Positions 1-8,650 of a stretch of 64,000 nucleotides of DNA are shown in pieces (within the stretch, counting starts at the first letter, position 1; each line of letters starts with the position of its first letter). Source of the DNA: CAWFGS01 sp963815535 (GTDB taxonomy: Bacteria; Pseudomonadota; Alphaproteobacteria; Sphingomonadales; Sphingomonadaceae); NCBI GenBank assembly GCA_963815535.1, contig CAWFGS010000002.1:418971-482970 (forward strand), given 5' to 3'. Position numbers and translations under genes: made by a program. The notes below the pieces were generated by a model. It saw only the letters and a program-made list of their open reading frames with translations, ran no database searches and had not been told where the DNA came from.

Positions 1-648
1 TGGGGCTTCGTCATGGAAGAAGCGGGCACGATCGAGGGCGCGCCCGACATGCCGCGCTGGATCGTCGATCCGCTGGATGGAACCACCAATTTCCTGCACG
101 GCATCCCGCATTATGCAATCAGCATCGCGGCACAGGAACCGTCGCTGGACGGGCGCGGCTGGGGCGAAGTCATCGCCGGGGTCGTGTACAACCCCACCAC
201 GGACGAGACGTTCTGGGCGGAAAAATCGCGCGGTGCGTGGTTGCAGGATGCGCGCCTGCGCGTTTCGTCGCGCCGCAACCTGTCCGACGCGCTGATCAGC
301 ACCGGCATCCCGTTTCAGGGCCACGGCGATTTCGCCCAATGGATGAAGATATTCAATGCGATCGGGCCGCAGATCGCGGGCATCCGGCGCAATGGCGCGG
401 CCTCGCTCGATCTCGCCTGGCTGGCGGCGGGCCGGTATGACGGGTTCTGGGAATCGAGCTTGTCCGATTGGGACACGGCGGCGGGTTGCCTGCTGGTGCG
501 CGAGGCGGGCGGGTTCGTCAGCGATTTTCGCGGGGCGTCGCAGCCGATCCATTCGGCGCAGGTGCTGGCCGCGAACGACGCCCTGCATTCCAAGCTGCAC
601 AAATTGCTGGCCGGTGCGATCAAGAAGCCGCGCCCGCAGCTTTCATGA
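1..648 (+). CDS. inositol monophosphatase family protein (5'-truncated by window edge)
   Basis: The reading frame is open from base 1 and ends at TGA 646-648; 215 residues are visible of a usual ~265-270, so about 50 N-terminal residues lie outside. Metal-binding motif 1 is present as DPLDGTTNF, preceded by the MEE acidic pair that contributes the first metal ligand, and motif 2 is present as WDTAAGCLLVREAGG. These are the Mg2+ ligands of the inositol-1-phosphatase/SuhB/CysQ superfamily, which hydrolyses small phosphate monoesters such as myo-inositol-1-phosphate. The substrate within the superfamily cannot be read from these motifs. It is a soluble cytoplasmic protein. An internal ATG at base 13 is not a plausible start because the homology continues upstream of it. 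Confidence 0.9.
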   Translation, partial: WGFVMEEAGTIEGAPDMPRWIVDPLDGTTNFLHGIPHYAISIAAQEPSLDGRGWGEVIAGVVYNPTTDETFWAEKSRGAWLQDARLRVSSRRNLSDALISTGIPFQGHGDFAQWMKIFNAIGPQIAGIRRNGAASLDLAWLAAGRYDGFWESSLSDWDTAAGCLLVREAGGFVSDFRGASQPIHSAQVLAANDALHSKLHKLLAGAIKKPRPQLS

Positions 649-703
649 ACGCTTGATCAAAAGGCGCGGCACGGCTAGGGCGCGCACCTGCCAGACGACG
701 AGT

Positions 704-788
704 GCCCTCGTGGTGGAATTGGTAGACGCGCTCGACTCAAAATCGAGTTCCTAACGGAGTGCCGGTTCGATTCCGGCCGAGGGCACCA
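704..788 (+). tRNA. tRNA-Leu (anticodon CAA)
   Basis: The acceptor arms GCCCTCG (704-710) and CGAGGGC (778-784) pair perfectly and are followed by discriminator A and an encoded CCA (786-788). The anticodon stem CTCGA/TCGAG encloses the loop CTCAAAA (736-742), with anticodon CAA at 738-740, which reads UUG leucine codons. The long variable region and the T-arm with a GGTTCGATTCC core match a class II leucine tRNA. Confidence 0.95.
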
Positions 789-953
789 AATTTCATAGAG
801 ATTTGGTTTTGTTTGTCGTGTGTTCGCTCGCGCTCACCCCTCAAACGCCCGGCGCAGGGCATCCGCCCTGCCTGGCTTCGCGCTACCGCGCGGCGCACGG
901 TCGTGCGCTGGCTGCCGCGATCAAGAAAGGCATTCCATCAGTGTCGCGCTAAT

Positions 954-1020
954 TCGGTCCGCGACCAGCGGACCGCAAGGGCGACCGCCCGCCCGAGCTT
1001 ATGCGAGGAGGCAGCGAGCA
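954..1020. repeat. dispersed intergenic repeat, copy A
   Basis: This segment shares the core TCGGTCCGCG.CCAGC.GACC and then CGAGCTTATGCGAGGA with 23443-23507, with only scattered substitutions between them. Both copies are intergenic and lie near structural or accessory boundaries (next to tRNA-Leu here; upstream of the DarTG-like module there). This looks like a genome-wide non-coding repeat family; its function is unknown. Confidence 0.7.
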
Positions 1021-1036
1021 GTGAGCGCGGTCGATC

Positions 1037-1111
1037 CGCGCCCGCAGGGCGAAACATACCACGCGCCCGCAGGGCGAAACAAACAACGCGCCCGCAGGGC
1101 CAAACGAAAAA
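1037..1111. repeat. 25-bp tandem repeat, 3 copies
   Basis: Units begin at 1037, 1062 and 1087, an exact 25-bp period. Each carries the core CGCGCCCGCAGGGCGAAAC (the third has one G to C change) followed by an A-rich 5-6 bp linker. The array lies between tRNA-Leu and the permease. Confidence 0.85.
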
Positions 1112-1210
1112 CGCGTCAGCGAACACAAGAAAACCAACTCAAACCACCTCGAACGACCTCCCCACCACAAACCGCTTGCAACGCGCCCGCCTTGTGGCAT
1201 CGCGGCGATC

Positions 1211-3020
1211 ATGGAAATCGGTATCCCGTCCTATCACGCGATGGCCGCAATGGCCGTTACCGTTGCGATGTTCGTCGGCTTCGTCGGGGCCGCATGTCGA
1301 TCGAGATCGTGTCGCTGCTGACCATCGCGGTCATCGCGGTCGGGCCTCTATTTCTTTCCCATCGACGGGCACTGCGCCGACCGACGGGCTGGCGCTCGCA
1401 TTCGGGGGGTTCGGGCATTATGCGCTGATCACGATCTGCGCGCTGATGGTGATGGGGCGCGGGCTGGTGGTGACCGGCGCGCTGGAACCTGCGGCGCAGT
1501 TTCTGGAACGTGTGTTCAAGATCAATCTGCAGCTTGGCCTGCTGTTTTCGCTCGTCATCACGTTCTTTCTGTCGATGGGGGTCAACAACACGCCGGTTCT
1601 GGTGCTGCTGATCCCGATTTTCGTGGCGCTGGCACAGCGCGGCGCTTTGCCCGCGTCCAAGACGCTGATCCCGCTGAACGCGTCGTCCCTGCTCGGCGGA
1701 TTGGCGACCACCATCGGCACGTCCACCAACATTCTGGTGGTTTCGATTGCCGTCGATCTGGGGCTGGAGCCTATGGGCGTGTTTCATTTCACCCCCATCG
1801 TGCTGGCCGCATCGTTGGTCGCGCTGCCCTATATCTGGTTGGTCATGCCGCGTTTGCTGAACGACAATCGGGTGGACGATCCGCATGAAACGCGCCGCTT
1901 CCACGCGCGGTTGCGATTGTCCGCCGACAGCGATCTGGTCGGCCGCGAGCTGTCCGAGATCGCCGCGATGCTGCCGGACGAAACGCAGTTTCACAACCCA
2001 CCGACGGGCGCGCTGACCGCACAGGACCGCTTGCATATTTCCGGCACGCATGAATCGCTGGAAGATGCCATGCGCGTGCTGAAGGGGGAGGTTGCGCCGG
2101 GCTGGGTGCTCGAACGCATCACGCCGCGCATCGTCCAACAGCGGCACCGATGCGGTGGTGCGCGAAATGGCGGTCACCGTGGATAGCCGGCTGATCGGGC
2201 GCACATTGCCGACGTCGGGCGTGGCCGATCTGTATGGCGTGGCGATGTTGGGAATCCACCGCCCGCAACGCCTGATCGGGCGCAAGCAGGAGGTCAGCCG
2301 CGTCGGCGATCAGCGCATCGCGGAAGGGGACGTGCTGCTCGTCATCGGCCTGCCCGACGATCTGCAGAACTTCGCGCAGACCGACAGCCTGCTGATGCTG
2401 GAGGGCGCGCGCGAAGTCCCGCGCCGGGCAAAGGCGGTGCTGGCCGCCACCATCATGGGCGTTTTCCGTCGGTTGCCGCCTCCATCGGCTTGTTGCCGAT
2501 CGCCATTTCGGCGCTGGCGGGCGCGATCCTGATGTTCGTGACCGGCTGCGTGAAGTTCGACCGGGTCGGCCGCGCGCTGTCGGGGCAGGTCATCGTGCTG
2601 GTCGCCGCCAGCATCGCCATCGGGCGGGTGATATTGGAAAGCGGCGCGGCGGAATGGCTGGGGCTGGTGCTGTCGTCGGGGCTGCAATATCTGCCGCCCG
2701 CCGGGATCATCGCGGCGATCATGCTGTTCGTCACGGTGCTGACCAACTTCGCATCGAACGCGACGGCGGCGACGGTCGGAACCCCGATCGCCTTCGCCAT
2801 CGCGGCGCAGTTGAACCTGCCGGCCGAACCGCTGGTGCTGGCCGTGCTGTTCGGGTGCAATCTGTGTTACGCCACGCCGATCGCCTATCAGACCAACATG
2901 CTGATCATGGCGGAGGGGAGTTACGAGTTCAAAGATTACATCCGAACCGGCGTGCCGCTGGTGGTGATCATGGTCGCCTCGCTCTCGTTCCTGCTGGTGA
3001 TGTTCTACGGCATCGGCTGA
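1211..3020 (+). CDS. SLC13/DASS-family permease with central RCK_C domains (multiply frameshifted)
   Basis: The likely start is ATG 1211 (MEIGIPSYHAMAAMAVTV) and the stop is at 3018-3020, about 600 residues in total. The frame must change near 1290, near 1350, near 2135 and near 2465. The order is N-terminal helices with the hairpin motif VNNTPVLVLLIP and the TTIGTSTNI signature, then two hydrophilic TrkA-C (RCK_C) modules around 1900-2080 and 2165-2395, then C-terminal helices with a second hairpin, TNFASNATAATVGTP. This is the layout of SLC13-type sodium/anion symporters with regulatory RCK_C inserts (sulfate or dicarboxylate carriers); the substrate is not readable. It sits in the inner membrane. 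The breaks look like single-base indels because homology resumes at once in the next frame. Confidence 0.8.
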
Positions 3021-3178
3021 TCGGCCCTGCCGCTGTCCTACAGCACGGGGCCGTGTCATAGGCAGGCGATGGGACGCATAAATTCTTCCTACATTACAAG
3101 CCGATACCGGCGATTTGCAGCCATGCGCTTTTTTGGTCTAGAACCGTGTAACACCCGGTCCATGTCTCGGAGTTTCCC

Positions 3179-4521
3179 ATGCCCAAACTGATCAAACCGC
3201 TCCTCCTCGCCGCCACCATGTTCGGCCTGTCCGCCGCGCCTGCGAACGCCAACGAACTGCGTGAAGGGCTGGCGGCGGACATGCCCGGCCTGATGGAATT
3301 GTATCGCGACCTGCACGCCAATCCCGAACTCGCTTTCGAAGAAGTCGAAACCGCGGCCAAGCTGTCGGCGCGCATGCGCGATCTGGGATTTACGGTCACG
3401 GAACAGGTTGGGCGCACGGGTGTGGTTGCCGTGATGGAAAACGGCGACGGGCCGACGGTCATGCTGCGCGCGGATAGCGACGGGTTGCCGCTGGTCGAAA
3501 AGACGGGGCTGCCCTTCGCCTCCCAACGCACGGCGACCCCGGCATCGGGCGTGACCACCGGCGTGATGCATGCCTGCGGTCATGACACGCATATGACCGC
3601 ATGGGTCGGCGCGGCGCAATTGCTGGTCGAACGGAAAGGCGATTGGTCCGGCACGCTGGTCATGATCCTGCAACCGGCGGAAGAAACCGGGGAAGGCGCG
3701 GTGGCCATGTTGGCGGACGGTCTGTTCACGCGCTTCCCCAAACCCGATTACGCGCTGGCGTTTCACGATGCGGCGCAGTTTCCGGCCGGCATGATCGGCT
3801 ATTCTCCCGGTTTCGCGCTCGCCAATGTGGACAGCGTGGATATCACCATTCCGGGCATTGGCGGGCATGGCGCCTATCCCCACACGACCAAAGACCCGGT
3901 GGTGCTGGCAAGCGCGATCGTGATGAAGCTGCAAACGCTGGTCAGCCGGGAATCGAGCCCGCTCGATCCCGCCGTGGTCACGGTCGGCAGCTTCCATTCG
4001 GGAACGGTCCACAACATCATTTCGGACGAGGCGCGATTGCAGCTGACCGTCCGCAGCTACACCGACGAATCGCGCAAATTGCTGCTCGACGGCATTGCCC
4101 GCATCGCACGCGGGGAAGCCATCGCGGCGGGGATGCCGGACGACCGGATGCCGACCGTGGCGGTGCTGGAAAACTACACGCCTGCGACATACAACACGCC
4201 CGAACTGACGACCCGCGTCATGGCGGGTTTCCGCGAACGGTTCGGCCCCGATCGCGTGATGCAGGTTCCATCGGTCATGGGCGGGGAGGATTTCGGGCAG
4301 TTCCTGCGCGCCGATCCCGACGGGTTGCAATCGCTGATCTTCTGGGTCGGCGGAGTGCCGCAGGCGGACTTCGCAGCCAGCGCAAGCAGGAGGGCGGACC
4401 GGACTTGCCATCGCTGCACAGCCCGTTCTGGGCGCCCGATGCGGAAAAGGTGATCGCAACGGCCGCAGAAGGGCTGGCAAGCGCGACGATGGAACTGATG
4501 CCGCCGCGCGCGGGAGGATAG
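3179..4521 (+). CDS. secreted M20 family amidohydrolase (one 3' frameshift)
   Basis: The start ATG 3179 follows a GGAG ribosome site eight bases upstream. Residues 1-23 form a signal peptide ending in ANA. The metal site of the M20D (hippurate/IAA-amino-acid hydrolase-like) family is visible as HACGHDTHM, the EETGEGA acidic motif, FHD, the dimerisation-domain motif GGHGAYPHT and the late GGEDFG. The enzyme should hydrolyse N-acyl amino acids or small peptides in the periplasm. Near 4380 the frame changes; the correct C-terminus reads through LHSPFWAPDAEKVIATAAEG and stops at 4519-4521, giving about 446 residues. The gene stands alone between the permease and a convergent hypothetical. Confidence 0.88.
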
Positions 4522-4528
4522 GCGCCCG

Positions 4529-5074
4529 TCAGTAAGCGGCAACCGGAGTGGCCGTGCCGGACCGTGCGCGCGACTTTGCGATCATGGCCCGGTCCACCGC
4601 CGACGACCGGCCATAACGTTCGTTCAACAGGCGTTGCAGGAACGCGGCGCGTTCTTCCGGGCTTAGCGAGGCGATCTCCTCGTCCGAAATGCCGAAATCG
4701 GACAGCGTGCGTTCGCGCGCCGTGCCGGTTACGGCGCTGACCCGGCCGGACCCGCTGCCGGACTGGCTGGAGGCGACGCCGCCCCGGCTTGGGTTGAGAG
4801 TCGGTTGGCCGAACGTGGTTTGCCCTGTTCCGAAACTGTCGCGAGCTTGGGCGCGTTTGGGCTTTTCGACGATCAGCTTAGGCGCGCCGAACCTGTCCGC
4901 ATTCGCCTCGCGCGCTGCGGGCTTCCTGTCGCGTTCCGCCACCTCGTCCGCGATGGCTTGCCTGCTTTCCCCATCGGCGAATATCGCGATGGTCAAGGTG
5001 ATGGCGACGGTCACCGCGGCAAACTGGCGGTACAGTTTTGGGGATATCGTCTGCTGTTTCGCGCGCCGGGCCAT
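4529..5074 (-). CDS. hypothetical membrane-anchored protein
   Basis: This is a 181-residue protein of unknown function. A basic N-terminus is followed by one hydrophobic helix (about residues 17-34), suggesting a signal anchor with the rest in the periplasm. The body is Ser/Gly/Arg-rich and apparently disordered, ending in a helical segment with the acidic stretch SDEEIASLSPEERAAFLQRL that could be a short protein-binding helix pair. It converges on the amidohydrolase with only 7 bp between the stops. I recognise no family. Confidence 0.65.
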   Translation of the reverse strand: MARRAKQQTISPKLYRQFAAVTVAITLTIAIFADGESRQAIADEVAERDRKPAAREANADRFGAPKLIVEKPKRAQARDSFGTGQTTFGQPTLNPSRGGVASSQSGSGSGRVSAVTGTARERTLSDFGISDEEIASLSPEERAAFLQRLLNERYGRSSAVDRAMIAKSRARSGTATPVAAY

Positions 5075-5199
5075 GACGCTTCATACCGCCGCGCCCTTTA
5101 ACGATCGGCGCGCTTTCGTGGTTAGCGTAACGCTAACAGCCGCCGAAACCCATGGGGGCTCGGCGGCTGTCAATGGCTCGCAAACCTGTAGCTTGCCTG

Positions 5200-5373
5200 T
5201 CAGCTATAGGTGCCCAGCCGATGGTGCAGCGCGTTGATCTTGGCCAGTTCCTCACGATCTTCGGTCGCGCGGGCATGGCTGGTCAGGGCGGCGCGCAGCA
5301 ATTTGAAATCGGCCGTGGAAAACAGCGCACGGGCTCGGCCCGGCTCGGTCGGCTTGTTGTCAGAATCGGACAT
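5200..5373 (-). CDS. 57-residue conserved-looking small protein downstream of aceA
   Basis: ATG at 5373 (complement) is preceded by a good ribosome site (AAGGAA, about 8 bases upstream) and the frame stops at 5200-5202. The translation begins MSDSDNKPTEPGRARALFST and continues with a helical, charged segment ending HHRLGTYS. It lies 31 bp after the isocitrate lyase stop on the same strand, so co-transcription with aceA is likely. I recognise no domain. The strong ribosome site and amphipathic helix composition argue that it is real. Confidence 0.6.
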   Translation of the reverse strand: MSDSDNKPTEPGRARALFSTADFKLLRAALTSHARATEDREELAKINALHHRLGTYS

Positions 5374-5404
5374 AATCGCGTTCCTTTCGTGTCGCGGATC
5401 GACC

Positions 5405-7005
5405 TTACGCCGCTGCGAACTGATTCATAGTGTTGTCCTTGCCACCGGCCTTCAGCGCGGCTTCCCCGGCGAAGGCTTCCTTGTGATCGTCGCCGATGTC
5501 GGAACCGGACATGTTCTGATGCTTCACGCAAGCGATGCCTTCGCGGATTTCCTTGCGCTGGACGCCCTTGACGTAGCCCAGCATGCCTTCTTCCCCGAAA
5601 TAGGTTTTGGCGAGGTTGTCGGTGCTCAGCGCCGCCGTGTGATAGGTCGGCAGAGTGATCAGATGGTGGAAAATGCCCGCCCGCTTCGCGGCGTCGGCCT
5701 GGAAAGTGCGAATGCGTTCGTCGGCTTCGGTCGCGAGATCGCTGTCGTCGTAATCGACGCTCATCAGCTTCGCCCGGTCGAATGCGGACACATCGCGCCC
5801 GTCGGCTTCCCACGCGTCGAACACCTGCTGGCGGAAATTCAGCGTCCAGTTGAAACTGGGCGAATTGTTGTAAACCAGTTTCGCATTGGGGACGACTTCG
5901 CGGATGCGATCGACCATGCCGGCGATCTGTTCGACATGCGGCTTTTCCGTTTCGATCCACAACAGATCGGCCCCGTTCTGCAGCGACGTGATCGAATCGA
6001 GCACGCAGCGATCTTCGCCGGTCCCCTCGCGGAAACGGAACAGGTTGGACGGCAGACGCTTGGGGCGCAGCAACTTGCCTTCGCGGCTCAGGAAAACGTC
6101 GCCGTTCTGGATCGCGGCGGGATCGACCTCTTCGCAATCGATGAAGCTGTTATACTGGTCGCCCAGATCGCCCTCTTCCTTGGTGTAGGCGATCTGTTTC
6201 GTCAGTCCTGCACCCAGCGAATCGGTGCGCGCCACGATGATGCCGTCTTCGACACCCATTTCCAGGAATGCGTAACGGATGGCGCGGATTTTTTGCAGGA
6301 AATCTTCATGCGGGACGGTGACTTTGCCGTCCTGATGGCCGCACTGCTTTTCATCCGAAACCTGGTTTTCGATCTGCAGAGCGCATGCGCCCGCTTCGAT
6401 CATCTTCTTGGCGAGGAGGTAGGTTGCTTCCGCATTGCCGAAGCCTGCGTCGATATCGGCGATGATCGGCACGACATGGGTTTCGTAATTGTCGATGGCG
6501 GTCTGAATGCGCTTGGCTTCGACCTCGTCGCCTTTTTCGCGCGCCGCGTCCAGATCGCGGAACATGCCGCCCAGTTCGCGCGCATCGGCTTGCTTCAGGA
6601 AGGTGTAGCAGTTCTTCGATCACGGCGGGCACGCTGGTCTTTTCGTGCATGGACTGATCGGGCAGGGGGCCGAATTCGCGACCGCAGGGCGGCGACCATC
6701 CAGCCCGACAGATACAGATAACGCTGCTTCGTTCCGCCGAAATGCTTCTTGATCGCAATCATCTTCTGCTGAGCGATGAACCCATGCCAGCAGCCGAGCG
6801 ATTGCGTGTAATTGGCAGGGTCCGCATCGTAGGCGTCCATATCGGCGCGCATGATTTTCGCCGTGTATTTCGCGATATCGAGGCCGGTATGGAAGCGGTT
6901 CTGCAATTGCATCCGCGCGGCGGTTTCGCCGTCGATGGCGTTCCACGGCGCGCCGCCTGCGGAAATGGTCTCGCTGACCTCGTCGATGCTTTGCTGATAT
7001 GTCAT
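5405..7005 (-). CDS. aceA: isocitrate lyase (two frameshifts)
   Basis: The enzyme splits isocitrate into glyoxylate and succinate, the first step of the glyoxylate shunt, in the cytosol. ATG at 7005 begins MTYQQSIDEVSE and the stop is at 5405-5407. The length of about 533 residues fits the long isocitrate lyase type. The catalytic cysteine motif appears as KQCGH (in SDEKQCGHQDG), and metal/substrate loops such as IIADIDAGFGN and VARTDS are visible. The frame breaks near 6680 and again near 6590, inside a segment that reads continuously as REFGPLPDQSMHEKTSVPA across frames. It is divergent from the ScfR-type regulator over a 150-bp promoter region, so acetate or fatty-acid control is likely. 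Confidence 0.93.
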
Positions 7006-7078
7006 GTGCTTGCTCCTGATGAGTTGGCAGCAATGGCCTTGCATCCTCGGTATCACCTGTGCGCGGCTATAATGACAG

Positions 7079-7155
7079 GAAAACTTACAAACTAACTTGT
7101 CAAAGGGCGCAATATGCGCCAGTTCACCGTGTAAAGTTGTAAAGAAAGTTACAAT
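7079..7155. promoter_or_regulatory. aceA/ScfR divergent promoter with candidate operators
   Basis: The 150-bp gap between the divergent aceA and regulator genes contains AT-rich half-sites: AACTTACAAACTAACTTG at 7081-7098 and GTAAAGTTGTAAAG with AAGTTACAA at 7131-7154. They resemble the AAAGTTTGCAAA-type operators of RamB, the regulator of glyoxylate-cycle genes in corynebacteria and the same broad family as the adjacent gene. Assigning them as operators is inference. Confidence 0.45.
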
Positions 7156-8545
7156 ATGGCGGATGGAGCCCTGTTTGCCGGCGCGGCCATGCGTCGGTTG
7201 CGTAAACGCGAAGGACTGACGCAGGCCGCTATGGCCGCGTAGGCTGTCCATCTCCGCCAGCTATCTCAACCTGATCGAGCGCAACCAGCGACCTTTGACC
7301 GCACGGGTCATGGTGCAGGTGGTCGATCAGTTCGATTTCGATCCGCGTTCCCTGCGCGAAGATGAGGCGATCGGCGGACTGGACGGTCTGGTCCGCCGTT
7401 TCGCCGACGAACGCTTCGCCGATCTGGGCATCGATCGCGATGAACTGGCGGAATTGCTGGCCGCGCGCCCCGCGCGCAGCGTCCGCTTTCGCGCGATTAT
7501 ACGACAATACGCACACCGCCGCGCGCGTGCAGACCGGACCGATGGAGGCGACCCGGCGTGAGATCGAACGTTGGCGCAATCATTTTGCCGATCTGGATCA
7601 TGCCGCCGAAACGATGGCCGATGAAATGCGCCTCAGTCCCGCGGGGAAATTGGCGCGGCGCTGACCGAACGGTTGCGCGATCGGCATCAATTGTCGGTCC
7701 GCATTCTGCCGCAGGATGTCATCGCCGGGAAGCTGCGTCGCCTCGATCTGCATGCGCGCCAGTTGCAACTGTCCGAAGCGTTGAGCGCTCAATTCGCGCA
7801 ACTTCCAGGTCGCGCAGCAACTGGCCGCGCTCGAACATCGGGCGGCGATCGATGCGCTGTGCGATGGGGCCAGTTTCGTCGATCCGGTGTCGGCGCAGTC
7901 CTTCGAACGGCATCTGACCGCTTATTTCGCGGCGGCGATCGTCATGCCGTACAGCCGGTTCGTGCGCGCGTGCGAGGCAACCGGCTACGATCTGCCGGTG
8001 CTGCAATGCGCGGTTCGGGGTGAGGTTCGAACAGCTCGCCCATCGGCTGACCACCTTGCAACGCGTCGGCCAGCGCGGTCTGCCGTTCTTCATGGCTGCG
8101 GGTGGACCGGGCGGGGCAGGTGTCCAAACGCTATGCCGGGGCGAGCGGGGCGACTTTGGTCGATGCTGCGGGAACGTGCCCCTTGTGGCACGCCCATGCC
8201 GTGTTCGAACGCCCGCTGGCGATGATGACGCAAACGATCGTGCTGGAAGATGGCGGCGCGGCCCCGGCGCATTGGTTCACGATTTCCGCCGCGATTGCGG
8301 GGTCCGGCCATGCGGAGGCACGGTTCGGGATAAGCTTGGGGCTGGAGGCTCGGCTGGCTGCCGATCTGGCGCAAGCGCGCGGCATGTCGCTGGACCCGGC
8401 AGACGCCACGGAGATCGGGCCGGGATGCCGGAATTGCCGCCGGCCCGATTGCCGCCAGCGGTCCCTGCCGCCGGACAATGCCCGCATCCGTTTCGACCCG
8501 ACCGAACGCAGGGTGTCGCCCTATGTTCTGGCAGCGGGCGATTGA
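7156..8545 (+). CDS. XRE-family short-chain fatty acyl regulator, ScfR/RamB type (six frameshifts)
   Basis: Start ATG 7156; stop TGA 8543-8545; about 463 residues if repaired. The N-terminus carries a Cro/C1 helix-turn-helix (AAMRRLRKREGLTQAAMAA, then SASYLNLIERNQRPL). The middle contains the IrrE/ImmA-like part and the C-terminus is the DUF2083 region with the Cys-rich signature IGPGCRNCRRPDCRQR. This family senses acyl-CoA and controls glyoxylate, methylcitrate or similar pathways, and the divergent aceA fits that. Homology jumps frame near 7240, 7490, 7665, 7800, 8015 and 8090, the densest cluster in the window. Either the gene is dead or, more likely, the local sequence is poor. Confidence 0.8.
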
Positions 8546-8560
8546 CGGTTCGGGGCGACT

Positions 8561-8571
8561 GTAAAGTTTAC
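8561..8571. promoter_or_regulatory. palindrome GTAAAGTTTAC before the sugar transferase
   Basis: This is an 11-base perfect palindrome, 16 bp after the regulator stop and about 80 bp before the next start. It resembles the GTAAAGTTGTAAAG sites in the aceA/regulator promoter, so it may be another site for the same regulator or part of the promoter of the sugar-transferase/prs block. No functional evidence is visible. Confidence 0.3.
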
Positions 8572-8650
8572 CGACAATTCACGCTTTGAACCTACTGCAT
8601 GGAGCACAACCCCGACATTGGGGGTCCATTCGCAGGATAATTGCCGGTCG

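Larger units (their letters stand above)
789..1210. other. 422-bp non-coding stretch with repeats
   Basis: There is no convincing gene between tRNA-Leu and the permease. The stretch holds one copy of a dispersed repeat (954-1020, related to 23443-23507) and a three-copy 25-bp tandem array (1037-1111). Open frames crossing it have basic, low-complexity translations typical of GC-rich non-coding DNA. Confidence 0.6.

Noticed and set aside
704..1020. tRNA-Leu as an integration site with attL/attR
   Set aside because: No integrase and no duplicate of the tRNA 3' end were found downstream; the nearby repeat does not contain tRNA sequence.
1037..1111. CRISPR array
   Set aside because: Only three adjacent units with 5-6 bp linkers and no spacers of 25-40 bp; no cas genes in the window.
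7156..8545. Regulator as a genuine pseudogene
   Set aside because: Six frame changes without loss of any conserved block, alongside similar breaks in lpdA and mdh, point to sequence errors more than decay; read data would be needed to decide.
8546..8650. Sigma-54 promoter for the prs block
   Set aside because: I found no GG-N10-GC arrangement close to the TGGCAC-N5-TTGC consensus; the best candidates mismatch at key positions.
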